Positions 35,334 through 45,200 of a stretch of DNA of 64,000 nucleotides are shown in pieces. Position 1 is the first letter of the stretch. Every line of letters starts with the position of its first letter. The notes under the pieces are model-generated. The model did not search any database, had not been told where the DNA came from, and worked only from the letters and a program-made list of their open reading frames with translations. Position numbers and translations under genes: made by a program. Source of the stretch: Streptosporangium sp. NBC_01755 (GTDB taxonomy: Bacteria > Actinomycetota > Actinomycetes > Streptosporangiales > Streptosporangiaceae). Where the stretch lies: the NCBI RefSeq assembly GCF_035917995.1, contig NZ_CP109131.1, forward strand, positions 5,704,001 through 5,768,000, written 5' to 3'.

Positions 35334-36512
35334 ATGAGCGAATACCAGTACTACGAGTTTCTGGCGGTGGACCGTCCCCTGGACGCCCGCCAGCAGGCCG
35401 AGGTCCGCGCGCTGTCGACCCGGGCCCGGGTCACCGCCACCAGCTTTACCAACGAGTATCACTGGGGCAACTTCCGCGGCGATCCGCGCCGGATGATGGA
35501 GCGCTTCTATGACGCCCACCTGTATCTGACCAACTGGGGCACCCACCAGATCATGCTCCGGCTGCCGAGAACGCTGCTCGATCGGAATGTGGCGGAGCAG
35601 TACTGTGCCGGGGACCAGGTGACGATGTGGGTTTCGGGTGAGCATCTCATTCTTGACCTGACCAGCGATGACGAATCGGGCGAATGGGACGAGGGCGCCG
35701 AGGACTCCCTGTCGGCCATCGTCGGTGTCCGGGCCGAGCTCGCCGCGGGTGATCTGCGGCCCCTCTACCTCGCCTGGCTGTCGGCCTTCGGCAGGTGGGA
35801 GCGGGACGAGGACGCCTTTGACTACACGGCCGAGGACGAGCTGGAGCCGCCGATTCCGGCGGGACTGGGATCGCTGAGCGCGGGGCAGCAGGCCTTGGCC
35901 GACTTCCTCCGTCTTGACGCCGACCTGCTTGAGGTCGCGGCCGAGGCGAGCCCCGAGCTGACCGTCGTACGGGACAACCAGCGTGAGCTGGCCGCGTGGA
36001 TCGCGAACCTGACCGAGGCTGAGAAGAGCGGGCTGCTGCTGCGGGTCGTCCGGGACCAGGGTGCTCAGGTCCGGATGGAACTGCTGCGTCGCTTCCGCGG
36101 CGAACCCAAGGCGGACAGCGGTGATCTTCCCCGGCGTAGTGTGGCCGAGCTGCTGGACGCGGCGGCGGAGCGGCGCCAGGAACGCGAACTCCTTGCCGTG
36201 GCCAGGCGCGCCCAGGAGGAAGCCCGTCGTGCCCGAGAGCGGGCTCTGGCCAGGGAGAAGCGGCTGGAAACGCTGGCCGAGGACGAGAACGGAGCCTGGC
36301 GGCGTGTCGACACGATGATCACCGCGAAGAAGGCGAGTGAGTACGACGCGGCCGTCGAGCTTCTGAAGGATCTGCGGGCGGTGGCCGAGCGTGCCGACCG
36401 TCTTGGCGACTTCACGCGGCGCTTCGCGAGCCTGCGTCAGGAGCACTTGCGCAAGACCAGCCTCATCGAGCGGTTCGACCGCGCCCGGCTTGATGATCCG
36501 CTTCCCGGCTGA
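35334..36512 (+). CDS. Conserved actinobacterial protein of unknown function
   Basis: 392 residues starting MSEYQYYEFLAVDRPL. The N-terminal part (about 1-160) is compact (TNEYHWGNFRGDPRRMMERF, then LWTNWGTHQ-like LTNWGTHQIMLRLP). The C-terminal part (about 270-390) is a charged helical coil (RRQERELLAVARRAQEEARR). It is usually paired with the small gene upstream. Its bases 35827-36168 are duplicated at 40671-41008 with very few changes. Function unknown. Confidence 0.7.
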   Translation: MSEYQYYEFLAVDRPLDARQQAEVRALSTRARVTATSFTNEYHWGNFRGDPRRMMERFYDAHLYLTNWGTHQIMLRLPRTLLDRNVAEQYCAGDQVTMWVSGEHLILDLTSDDESGEWDEGAEDSLSAIVGVRAELAAGDLRPLYLAWLSAFGRWERDEDAFDYTAEDELEPPIPAGLGSLSAGQQALADFLRLDADLLEVAAEASPELTVVRDNQRELAAWIANLTEAEKSGLLLRVVRDQGAQVRMELLRRFRGEPKADSGDLPRRSVAELLDAAAERRQERELLAVARRAQEEARRARERALAREKRLETLAEDENGAWRRVDTMITAKKASEYDAAVELLKDLRAVAERADRLGDFTRRFASLRQEHLRKTSLIERFDRARLDDPLPG

Positions 36513-36549
36513 CGGGACCTTCCGGCGGCCTGGGGCGTACGGGAGGCAG

Positions 36550-36710
36550 GCGACCGCCGAACGCCGACTGGTTGTACTGGATGGGCAGACAAAACTGGTA
36601 GTGATCGAGGAACCGGAGACCGCGCTCCACCCTGCCGCCGCCGGGGCGTTGTTCGACGCGCTGACCGAGGCGAGCGAGCGTGCCCAGGTCGTGATCACCA
36701 CGCAGACCGG
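36550..36710 (+). pseudogene. Fragment of an AAA-type ATPase
   Basis: A stretch reading LVVIEEPETALHPAAAGALF, then DALTEASERAQVVITTQT, has the Walker B and signature pattern of overcoming-lysogenization/RecF-like AAA ATPases. There is no Walker A and no plausible start; the match ends abruptly near 36708, where a NADAR fragment begins on the other strand. A remnant of a larger, probably defence-related gene. Confidence 0.6.
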
Positions 36711-36889
36711 AAGACGTGCCCCTCCGCCGTGAAGGTGACCTCCCACCACTGGCTGAGGCATCCGGCGCCGACCCCGCCGCCGCGCGCCGGCCGATGGCCC
36801 CAGAAGAACAGGTAACGCAACCGTTCGCCGTTCCGCTCGGCGGCGACGGCATCGGCGACCGAGCGTGGAAGCCTGGTGAGATCGGACAC
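36708..36889 (-). pseudogene. Fragment of a NADAR-family gene
   Basis: The minus strand encodes RSVADAVAAERNGERLRYLF, then FWGHRPARG, GAGCLSQWWEVTFTAEGHVF and RSA. The FWGH and CLSQWW motifs are those of NADAR (YbiA-like) proteins, which act on ADP-ribosylated or ribosylated substrates. The next conserved residues (an AEHxMM-type motif) are missing; the frame stops at the junction with the AAA fragment. The 5' limit is uncertain; a GTG is at 36889, but similar residues may continue upstream. Confidence 0.55.
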
Positions 36890-36967
36890 CGGTACACCGT
36901 GCCACGTACGGCCACCGTCCGGCCAGCGCGTCGATGAAAGAGATGGGCACCGCGCTCGTCGGCGATG

Positions 36968-37807
36968 TCACATCGGCCGGCCCGCCCATCCGGGCGAATC
37001 CGCTGATCGCCTACCCGGCTGAGAGGCGATCTCCTCCGGAACATGATCCAGGCTCCCGGCAGGTGTACGGCTCACCGGCCACCCCTCGGCGTGTGCGAGT
37101 TCCGCGAATCGGGCGGCATTCCGCACCGCCGCGCCGCCCGGATCGTTGTTGAAGTACACGTGAACATCGCAGCGGTCGTCCCACGCCTCGCCCAGGCGGC
37201 GCAGCCAGGAGCGGAGCGCGCCGTCGCCGTAGGCGGGCCACGGGCGGGCCAGGCCCTCGTGAAACCGCAGGTAGCCCCAGCCGGTGGTCCGCCACAGGGG
37301 TGTCTGCGGGCGGCCGAGCCGATCGGCCCAGCACAGGGCCGCGCCGTACGTCGACAGCACCTCGCGGACGGGATCGCTCCACCAGGAGGCGTGCCGCGGT
37401 TCGACGGCGACACGCACCCGGGCGGGGAAACACCCCAGGCACGCGCCGAGCAGTTCCGGATCCGCCCTCAACGTCGGCGGGAGCTGCAGGAGGACCGGCC
37501 CGAGCTTGGTCCCCAGGCCGTCGGCCGCCGCCAGCAGACGCCCAACCGGCTCCCGCGGATCCTTCAGCCGTCTGACGTGGGTGAGGAACCGGCTCGCCTT
37601 GATCGCCATGACGAACGTGTCCGGGGTGCGCTCCTTCCAGTCCTCGAAGGTCTGGTGCGTCGGCAGCCGGTAGAAGGTGTTGTTGTTCTCGACCGTTCCG
37701 AAGCACTCGCCGTACCGCTCAAGCCACAGCCGCTGGGGCGTGCCGGATGGATACAGCACTCCGCGCCAGTCGGCGTACTGCCAGCCGGACGTCCCTACCA
37801 GCATCAT
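36968..37807 (-). CDS. DUF72 (YecE-like) protein
   Basis: 279 residues. A TIM-barrel-like DUF72 pattern: LVGTSGWQYADWRGVLYP, VENNNTFYRLPTHQTFEDW, FVMAIKASRFLTHVRRLK, VAVEPRHASWW, YLRFHEG and DVHVYFNNDPGGAAVRNA. All usual conserved blocks are present. The enzymatic role of the family is not established. Starts at 37807 or three bases later. Confidence 0.9.
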   Translation of the reverse strand: MMLVGTSGWQYADWRGVLYPSGTPQRLWLERYGECFGTVENNNTFYRLPTHQTFEDWKERTPDTFVMAIKASRFLTHVRRLKDPREPVGRLLAAADGLGTKLGPVLLQLPPTLRADPELLGACLGCFPARVRVAVEPRHASWWSDPVREVLSTYGAALCWADRLGRPQTPLWRTTGWGYLRFHEGLARPWPAYGDGALRSWLRRLGEAWDDRCDVHVYFNNDPGGAAVRNAARFAELAHAEGWPVSRTPAGSLDHVPEEIASQPGRRSADSPGWAGRPM

Positions 37808-37849
37808 GAGAATTCAGCCCATCTCCCTACATGAGCAGGTCCTGCCCAA

Positions 37850-37928
37850 CCGGCCGGGGCGCCACACCGGTGCGGTCCGGGTAGGGAACCGGCCGGGGCG
37901 CCACACCGGTGCCGGTCCGGGTAGGGAA
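37850..37928. repeat. 39/40-bp intergenic tandem duplication
   Basis: Units at 37850-37888 and 37889-37928 share CCGGCCGGGGCGCCACACCG and end with GGTCCGGGTAGGGAA; they differ by one inserted base. It lies between the DUF72 start and the DinB stop. Confidence 0.85.
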
Positions 37929-37935
37929 AGGGGGA

Positions 37936-38439
37936 CTATTCGCCGGTGACGCCGTCGATCCGCTCGCGCAGCAGGTCGGCGTGGCCGTTGTGCCGGGCGT
38001 ATTCCTCGATCATGTGGACGAGGATCCAGCGGCGAGAGCAGTCCTGCCCGTGGCGCTGCCGCTTTCCGATGGCGTCCAGCGGCACCTCGGCCGACACCTT
38101 GCGGGCGTGCTCGATCTCGGCCCGCCAGGTGGCGAAAGCCTCCTGAGCGGAGGCGGTGTCCACGTCGTTGAATTCGGCGTCGGAATCGTCTGTCTTGTAA
38201 AGGCGGGGGACATCTTCATTGTTCAGCACGTGGCGGAACCAGACGCGCTCCACGTGTGCCATGTGGCGGACGAGGCCGAGCAGCGACAGGGGCGACGGCG
38301 GTGCGGAGCGCTCGCGCAGCTGCTCCTCGGAGAGCCCCGCGCACTTGACGGCCAGGGTCTCGCGGTGCCAGTCGAGCCAGTTGTTCAGCATGGCGCGCTC
38401 GTCGCCGAGGAAGGGAGGGGACAATCGGTTGTCGGTCAC
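37936..38439 (-). CDS. DinB/DUF664-family protein
   Basis: 167 residues from a GTG at 38439 with GGGAGG upstream. A DinB-like four-helix bundle: MLNNWLDWHRETLAVKCAGL, SPLSLLGLVRHMAHVERVWF and WILVHMIEEYARHNGHADLL. The metal-ligand histidines are in HMAHVE and EEYARHNGHAD. Members act as mycothiol-dependent or small-molecule transferases. It is divergent from the YjbR gene with only about 20 bp between starts. Confidence 0.85.
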   Translation of the reverse strand: MTDNRLSPPFLGDERAMLNNWLDWHRETLAVKCAGLSEEQLRERSAPPSPLSLLGLVRHMAHVERVWFRHVLNNEDVPRLYKTDDSDAEFNDVDTASAQEAFATWRAEIEHARKVSAEVPLDAIGKRQRHGQDCSRRWILVHMIEEYARHNGHADLLRERIDGVTGE

Positions 38440-38458
38440 AGCCCACGATCCTCCCACC

Positions 38459-38833
38459 GTGAAGTACCGTCTGGTTGTGGCCGATGATCTGCTGGAGTCG
38501 CTGCGCCGGCTCTGTCTCGCGCTCCCCGAGAGCACCGAACGGCTCAGCCACGGCGAGCCGGCCTGGTTCGTCCGAGGCAAGAAGATGTTCGTGATGTACG
38601 CCGATCATCACCACGACGACCGGCTCGCCTTCTGGTGCGCAGCCCCGCCCGGCGTTCAGGAGGCCCTGCAGGCCGAAGCCCCGCAGCGCTTCTTCCGGCC
38701 GCCGTACGTTGGACACCGCGGCTGGCTGGGCGTCTACCTCGACGTTCCCCAGGACTGGGCCGAGCTCGCCGAGATCGTCGCCGACGCCTACCGGGCCGTC
38801 GCGCCCAGGCATCTGGTCGCCCGTCTGGAGTGA
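38459..38833 (+). CDS. MmcQ/YjbR-family protein
   Basis: About 124 residues (GTG at 38459; a second GTG at 38477). MmcQ/YjbR pattern: LALPESTERLSHGEPAWFVR, GKKMFVMYADHHHDDRLAFW, then RFFRPPYVGHRGWLGVYLD and a final EIVADAYRAVAP. A small DNA-binding-like fold of unclear role. The start is not decided by a ribosome site. Confidence 0.85.
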   Translation: MKYRLVVADDLLESLRRLCLALPESTERLSHGEPAWFVRGKKMFVMYADHHHDDRLAFWCAAPPGVQEALQAEAPQRFFRPPYVGHRGWLGVYLDVPQDWAELAEIVADAYRAVAPRHLVARLE

Positions 38834-38905
38834 GTGGGGCGGAAGGGCGTAAGGGGGAAGGGGCTGAAGGGAAGGTACGACGAGGAACGACTGACGGTGT
38901 AGCGG

Positions 38906-39829
38906 TCAGCCGGTGAGGAGGGGAGCCAGCAACCGCAACTGGTCCAGTTGCCGATCGAGTGTCTGGGCAAGGGGTTGCACGGCGACGTGGTCGGCGCCGG
39001 CCGTGTGATGAGCGCGGACACGTTCGGCGACGGTGTCCGCGTCACCCGTGGGCACGATCGCGTCGACGAGCGCGTCACTGCCGCCTTCCTGGAAGTCCGC
39101 GTCGGAGAAGCCCAGGTCACGTAGGTTGTTCAGATAGTTGGGCAGGGCCAGGTACAGGGCCATGTAGCGGCGCGCGGTGGCACGGGCCCGTTCGGAGTCG
39201 GTGTCGACCACCACGGCCTGCTCGGGAGCGAGGACGGGGGCGGATCCGAGGATCCTTCTGGCCTGGGCGGTGTGTTCGGGCGTGACGAAGTAGGGGTGCG
39301 CTCCCTGGGCGCGGGTCGCGGCCAACTCCAGCATCTTCGGGCGCAGCGCGGCCAGCAACCTCGGTGCCTCCTCCACCAGAGGCGCACTGAAGGCGGTGGC
39401 GTCCATGGTGTCCAGGTAGGCGCGCATGGTGGACACCGGCCTGCTGTAGTCGTGCCCGCGACTCGTGACCAGCGGAGCATGGCTCACACCCAGGCCCAGG
39501 ACGAAGCGCTCCGGCCACGCGTCGACCAGGGTTCTGGCTCCGTTGGCGGCGGCGGTCGCGTCTCGTCCGTAGATGTTGGCGATGCCGGTGGCCAGGATCA
39601 GCCGCTCGGTGGCGCACAGCAGAACCGCGGCGTTGGCCAGGGCTTCCTTGCTGGTCGGGGTCTCACCGAACCACAGCGTGGAGTAGCCGAGTCGCTCGAT
39701 CGTCGTGGCCGCGCGCCGCGCCTCGGCCGCGGGCACCGCTGAGATCGACCCCAGCCACACACCGATGCTGCCAAGGCGCCGCTTGAGCGCGGGCAGATCC
39801 ACCGGGGGCGGCACCGTATGTTCGGCCAT
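38906..39829 (-). CDS. LLM-class (F420-dependent) oxidoreductase
   Basis: 307 residues from the ATG at 39829 (AGGA upstream). Luciferase-like TIM barrel: IGVWLGSISAVPAAEARRAA, GYSTLWFGETPTSKEAL, LILATGIANIYGRDATAAAN and FVLGLGVSHAPLV. This resembles the TIGR03620-type subfamily that uses coenzyme F420. Substrate unknown. Monocistronic as far as can be seen. Confidence 0.88.
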   Translation of the reverse strand: MAEHTVPPPVDLPALKRRLGSIGVWLGSISAVPAAEARRAATTIERLGYSTLWFGETPTSKEALANAAVLLCATERLILATGIANIYGRDATAAANGARTLVDAWPERFVLGLGVSHAPLVTSRGHDYSRPVSTMRAYLDTMDATAFSAPLVEEAPRLLAALRPKMLELAATRAQGAHPYFVTPEHTAQARRILGSAPVLAPEQAVVVDTDSERARATARRYMALYLALPNYLNNLRDLGFSDADFQEGGSDALVDAIVPTGDADTVAERVRAHHTAGADHVAVQPLAQTLDRQLDQLRLLAPLLTG

Positions 39830-40123
39830 CTTCGAGTTCCTTCTTCCCAAGCCCCTGCCGAGATCGGCGGAGGATTCCCAGGTTCGCCGAGCGCCGCAGA
39901 GCCGGAAGCTCCGGGCTGCCTGGTTCAGCGGGCCCGGTGTCCGTCACCGGGGCACAGGAGGTTCTGTACCCGGCCTCGGGGCAGGGAATAGGCTCCCGAT
40001 CCACCATGAGCAGGGAAAACTACCCTCTCGACAACCTTGTCCCCGCGCCGACACTGCCGCTCGGCCGGCTGAATTGCCTCCCCGTTTCGCGCGGGTGCTC
40101 GCGGGTGGCCGGGTCCGGTTACG

Positions 40124-40504
40124 GTGGGAGGGGTGGATGAGAATCGGGCCCGGCGGGTGGTCGACGCGTTGCGTGACCGTGGCATAAACGCTCAACTGGC
40201 GAGAGGCGGCTACCAGTTCGGGGTCCGGGTCCTGCTGCCCGGTGGGCGTGAGGCGGATTGGGACACCGATGGTACGGCGGGCCTCGAAGCGCTGGTGATG
40301 CGGAACGGGATGCTGGTCGGTTTCGTACCGGTGATCGAGGGCTCCGAGGACTTCGACGAGGCCCAGGTCGTCGACGCCATAGCGCGGACCGACTACGACC
40401 AGCCCATCGCCAGGCAGCGCGCGGTGGCCCCGCCCCCGGCCGAGCCGCTGCCCCGGGTGGGCGGCGTCTTCCGCCGTTTTCTCGATGGCTTCCGCTACCG
40501 GTGA
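40124..40504 (+). CDS. Hypothetical protein
   Basis: About 126 residues from GTG 40124, or 123 from GTG 40133. A small alpha/beta N-terminal domain (DENRARRVVDALRDRGINAQ, then LLPGGREADWDTDGTAGLEA, VGFVPVIEGSEDFDEAQVVD) and a Pro-rich tail. No family recognised. The 294 bp upstream (39830-40123) holds no other gene that I can see. Confidence 0.6.
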   Translation: MGGVDENRARRVVDALRDRGINAQLARGGYQFGVRVLLPGGREADWDTDGTAGLEALVMRNGMLVGFVPVIEGSEDFDEAQVVDAIARTDYDQPIARQRAVAPPPAEPLPRVGGVFRRFLDGFRYR

Positions 40505-40601
40505 CGGCGGCATGTCGACCGTCTCACGGTGAGATGGAAACAGCCTTGGAAGTCGAGATCACGACCATGACGTCGTGCCGTTCTGGCTACGCCGGCCAGT
40601 C

Positions 40602-41008
40602 ATGGCAGAACTGAGTGAGGCGGAGTTGGACGCGCTGGTCGAGGAGGCCACTGGACGCCCACGAGCAGGCCGAGGACGAGCTGGAGCCGCCGATTCCGGC
40701 GGGACCGGGATCGCTGAGCGCGGGGCAGCAGGCCTTGGCCGACTTCCTCCGTCTTGACGCCGACCTGCTTGAGGTCGCGGCCGAGGCGAGCCCCGAGCTG
40801 ACCGTCGTACGGGACAACCAGCGTGAGCTGGCCGCGTGGATCGCGAACCTGACCGAGGCTGAGAAGAGCGGGCTGCTGCTGCGGGTCGTCCGGGACCAGG
40901 GTGCTCAGGTCCGGATGGAACTGCTGCGTCGCTTCCGCGGCGAACCCAAGGCGGACAGTGGTCATCTTCCCCGGCGTAGTGTGGCCGAGCTGCTGGACGC
41001 GGCGGCGG
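40602..41008 (+). pseudogene. Deleted second copy of the 35.0-36.2 kb cassette
   Basis: 40602-40650 matches 35020-35068 (start of the small gene). About 40652-40675 matches 35380-35403, and 40671-41008 matches 35827-36168 with about three changes. The junctions fall in short shared sequences (GGACGCC and GCCGAGG), so this is a direct duplicate with two internal deletions. No functional product. Its right end abuts jetD, whose reading frame runs into it on the other strand. Confidence 0.85.
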
Positions 41009-42224
41009 CCAGGTCGGCGAGTAGGTCGCTCAGCACCAGTTCCTCCTCCACCCGCACGGCCCGCCGCGTCATCGCCGCGGAGAGTCCCGGATCCCAGGGG
41101 GTCGGCCGGGGGCTGCCGGTGAGGGGGTTTCGGGAGGACACCGCCTGGTAGGAGGCGGTGTCGTAGCGCCACGGCCGCCAGCCGACCCGTTCGTGGACGG
41201 CCGCGGCGATGCCGACGCCGCCCCAGTCGAAGTCGCCGTGGTAGGCGAAGGCGGTCTCTCCGGCGGCGAGCAGGTCGAGCAGGCGCCAGACGGCCGCCGA
41301 CGGCCTGCCGCTGACGCAGACCAGGCCAGGGCAGAGCGGTCCGAGCTCGTCCGCGGCCGCGGCGACCACGACCGGATTCTCACAGATCCGTACCAGCCCC
41401 GCGGCGATGGGTGTCTCGTGGCGACGTAGCTGGCGCAGGGTGAGCACGCACGGCTCGCCCGCCTCGCGGGCGGCTGCCAGCATGCGCCCGGTGGGGGTGC
41501 GGTCGTCTCCGGGCAGCCCCAGGCAGACGACGGTCGAGGAGAGGTCGTCGAGGTGAACTCCGACGCCGGCCCATGCCCTCCTGCGGGCGTCGGCCGTGCC
41601 TTCACCGGCATAGGGCAGGCCGGCCAGGGAGCGGGCGGCCGACATCGCCAGCGTGGCCAGTGGCCGGCCCTCGTCGAGGGCATGCGCGTCGCCGCAGCTC
41701 TCCGCCGCCAGGCGGCCGATCGGGATGCCCGGATGCGGCAGGCGGCGCAGCACCTCGGCCAGCCTGTCCAGCAGGACGCGGGCCTCGTCCGGGCCGGGGG
41801 CGCTCCGCCGCACCTGGCCGGTGGCGTCCAGCCACGAACGCCAGCCGTGCAGCTCCGGGCGGTCGGCCACGACCGCGTCGAGCTCCGAGAGGGCCCCGCG
41901 CCAGGCCGTCTCCCGTTCGGTGTTCTCGCGCGGGAGGTCGCGGACGGGGCCGCGGAGCAGGACGACGGCGGCGGCCAAGCCGTCGGGGCAGGCACCGCTG
42001 GAGCGCAGGACGCGGTCGACCTCGTCGAGGGAGACCGACAGTGAGGTCCCGGTGCCCGCGCGACGGCCGAGAAGCAGCTCGATCGCGCGGCGCTGCTCCG
42101 GCGAGGCCGCACCGAGGGTGACCGTCCCGGTCGGCGGCCTGCCCTGTTCGAGGCGGCGGCGGACCCGTTCGACGAGCCACACGGTCTCCCGGGTGCCGAG
42201 CAGTCGTTCCAGCCGGTCGCTCAA
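40962..42224 (-). CDS. jetD: Wadjet JetD (DUF2399/DUF3323) with a replaced C-terminal tail
   Basis: 420 residues. DUF2399-type (TIGR02679-like) JetD: a helical N-terminal half, then a TOPRIM-like end with FAYHGDFDWGGVGIAAAV and a WRPWRYDTASYQAV segment. JetD is the topoisomerase VI-like nuclease that cuts circular DNA for the JetABC SMC complex. The last 14 residues or so (ASSSSATLRRGR) are encoded by the antisense of the duplicated segment, so the natural end was lost or moved. The catalytic region looks intact. It overlaps jetC by 4 bp. Confidence 0.88.
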   Translation of the reverse strand: MSDRLERLLGTRETVWLVERVRRRLEQGRPPTGTVTLGAASPEQRRAIELLLGRRAGTGTSLSVSLDEVDRVLRSSGACPDGLAAAVVLLRGPVRDLPRENTERETAWRGALSELDAVVADRPELHGWRSWLDATGQVRRSAPGPDEARVLLDRLAEVLRRLPHPGIPIGRLAAESCGDAHALDEGRPLATLAMSAARSLAGLPYAGEGTADARRRAWAGVGVHLDDLSSTVVCLGLPGDDRTPTGRMLAAAREAGEPCVLTLRQLRRHETPIAAGLVRICENPVVVAAAADELGPLCPGLVCVSGRPSAAVWRLLDLLAAGETAFAYHGDFDWGGVGIAAAVHERVGWRPWRYDTASYQAVSSRNPLTGSPRPTPWDPGLSAAMTRRAVRVEEELVLSDLLADLAAAASSSSATLRRGR

Positions 42225-45200
42225 GTGAACAGCCCTTCGGGTTCCTGCTCAGGGACGACCGTGGCGGGGCGCGGATCGGGCCGTTCCATTCTGCGGCGCT
42301 CGCGGCCGTCCCACCGCCACGTGGTGACCAGCACGGCGTCGACGCCGTCGTGTCTGGACAGCTGGCAGATCGCCAGCCCCGGCACCTGCGGGTAGCAGCC
42401 CCATTCCCGCTCGCTGGTCATCACCACGTCCATGTCGAACGTCGCCAGCAGCCCCAGGCACTTGGCGCGCGAGTCGTCGTCCACCCCCGCGAACGCCTCG
42501 TCGAGTGCCACCAGCCGCGGCGCATGGGGGTTGCCCGCCGACTTGTAGTGGGCCGATGCCGCGGCGAACAGCGGCATGGATGCGGCGAGCACCCGTTCGC
42601 CGCCGGATGCCGGTCCGGTGGCGGTGCGCCACTGGCCGTCCTGCAGACGCTGGATCGCGAACTCGTGCCAGGTCCGGTAGTCCAGTGCCCTGGTCAGCTG
42701 CTCGGTCCGTCCGGCGGCCGGGTTGTCGGCGTACTCCCCGGCGATCTGCTCCTGCAGGAAGGCACCCACCAGGGCGCGGTCCTCGACAGACCAGGCGTCC
42801 ACGGTCTGGCGGAGCTTCTCGCGTATCCGGTCGAGGCCGTCGGGGGCGTTCCTGGCGATCTTCCAGAGCAGGCGCAGTCGCATGCCGGTGGAGGTCGGGC
42901 GGGACTCCAGTTCGGCGTTCATCTCCCGTACCTCGGTCTCGGCCGCGGCGATCATCTCGTGGAGGGTTCCGGCCACCTCGTTGAGGAGGTGGTTCTCCAG
43001 CAGCTCCCGCTCCTTGGCCGACAGCAGCTGGGCGCGGTGCTCGGTCTCCTCGGAAAGCGCCTCCGCCAGACCGGGGATGTCCCTGGTGTGCCCCTGGAAC
43101 AGCACGTCGACGACCATGACCCCGTCGCGCAGGGTCAGGCCGACCGAGTGCCCGTGCCTGGCCATGGCGTCGGAGAGCGATTTGTGCTCCTCGGTGACCC
43201 GCTTCTGGACCCTGTCCCAGGGGTTGTCGGCGTCGTCGACGCCGTCCAGTTCGGTGTTGACGGCGCGGGCCAGGAGAACCGCGGGGGTCGCGGCCCACTC
43301 GGTGCCGGGGTCGGGAACCTCCAGCGAGGGTACGGCGACGCGCAGCAGGCCGGTGGCGGCGAACGCGCGGAACTCGGCGATCGCCGCGTCGCGTACCAGC
43401 CCCGCCTGCTCGATCTCGCCGCGCAGGGCGTCGAGTGTGCCCTCGGCCTTGCCCTGCTCGACCAGGGCGGTCTGCTCCTCTCGCCGCGCGGCGCGTTCGG
43501 CGGCGTCCCGCTCCCGCATGGCCTGCCGCACCTCGTCGAGGTGGCGGTAGAGCTCCTCGACAGCGGCTCCCGCGGTCTTCACCAGCACCCGGTACGCCTC
43601 CGCCGCGGCCTCCGCGCCCTCCTGGGCCCGCGCCGCCCGCTCAACGGCCTCGGAGTGTCGTTCGCGAGTGAGGGAGAGCTCCTCGGCCGTCTCCGTCGCG
43701 GCCTCGCGCGAGCCAAGCATCGCCTCGGCCGCGGGCCAGAGCCCGGCCAGGGTGAGACGGTAGCCGGCCACCCCGGTTCTGGCCGCCGCGAGTTCCGCGG
43801 CCTCGGTGGGCAGGCCGACATCCCCGGCGAACTCGCCTGCCAGTGTCCGGGCACTCTCCACCTCCGCCTGCCGCGCGCTCACCACGCCGAGCGCCGCGCG
43901 GTGCGCGCCGCCCAGCTCGCGTCGCCGCTCGTGCTCGCCCGCCAGCTTGACGTGCGCCTCGCGCAACCGCGTGTCCGACGGCAGCGCACGGTGCTCCTCA
44001 GCGAGCGCGCGCTGTCGTGCGGCGACGGCGTCCAGCTCCCGCCGCAGCTCCTCCAGTCGCTCGCGCTCCTGGCCCAACTCATCCCGCAGCCGGGCGAGAC
44101 GCGCCCGCCTGGCCGCCTCCCGCGCGCCTTCGCCGATGTGTTCGGCGGTCTCCTTGTGCCAGGAACCGGTGAGCACGCCGTTGGCCCAGCGGCCGTCCGC
44201 CGCGACCCAGGTGGCCGCGCCGGGACCGAGCCCGATGGCGGCGAGCACCGCGTGAACGGCGGCGTCCGGCAGCGCGGACGCCCACGGGTCGGCGCGGTCG
44301 ACGGCGGGACGGAGCACAGCGGAGCAGGAGGGCCCGGCGACAGCCGTACCCGCGAGAAGGACCGTGTCGTCTTCGGCCGCGAGCGTGCCCGACGGGGTCA
44401 CCCAGGCGTCGAGGACGCCCGCCGCCTCCAGCGCGGCCTCCAGCCCGGCCCGCTGGTCGACGGGAATCGTCTCGGTGAAGTCGACCACTTTCCACAGCGG
44501 CGCGCCCGGGCGGTCCGCACGCGCGCCGGGTGCTCTGGTGTACGGGACGGGTGGCGCGTCGTGGCCGCCCGCCTCCAGCCGGGTGATCTCCTCTGCCAGG
44601 TCCGCGGCGGCCTGCCGCCGGGCGCGTGACTCGGTGTCCAGCTCCGCCTGCCCGCGGCCCAGCTCGGCGGTGGCCGTCCGGACGGCGTCGTCGACGGCGG
44701 TCGCCGCGGGGTTGGGGCCCTCGGCGGTGACCGCCCAGGACTCCAGCGTGGCGAGCACCGCGTCAGGGTCGTCGATCCGCAGCTCGACCACCCCCGCCAG
44801 GTAGCCGAGATAGGAGCCGGCCAGTTCGGCGGTCTGCTCCTCCGTGATCCGCTCGGCTGTGAAGATGCGTTCGGCGGCGGCCTGGAGCTCGTGGGTCAGC
44901 CGGTCCGTCTCGGCGCGGGCGGCATCGAGCCGGGCACCGGCCCGGGTGACGGCCTCGAACAGGCGGTCAAGCTCGGCCACCGCCTGCGATCGCCGGTCGG
45001 CCAGGGTCTCGGCGGCGCGGCGGGCCCCGGCGGGATCCTCCTCCCACCGGGCCACGATGTCGAGGTGGTCCCGTTCGCACAGGGCCTGACGGGCGGCTGA
45101 CGCGGACGACTCCCGCGCGGCGGAAAGCTCGCGGGCGGCCTGGGCGGCTCTGGCCTCCGCGGCCTCCGCCCGGGCCTGGCGGCGGCGCATCTCGGTGGCC

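Noticed and set aside
36463..37044. A 193-codon minus-strand protein across the AAA/NADAR scar
   Set aside because: Out of frame with the NADAR motifs and low-complexity; the NADAR fragment frame is the one with recognisable sequence.
37850..37928. CRISPR or attachment site
   Set aside because: Only two abutting units, no spacer, no integrase; a simple tandem duplication fits better.
42350..44629. A 759-codon + strand frame opposite jetC
   Set aside because: Shadow of the SMC coiled-coil coding strand; the sequence has no plausible fold and jetC motifs are intact.
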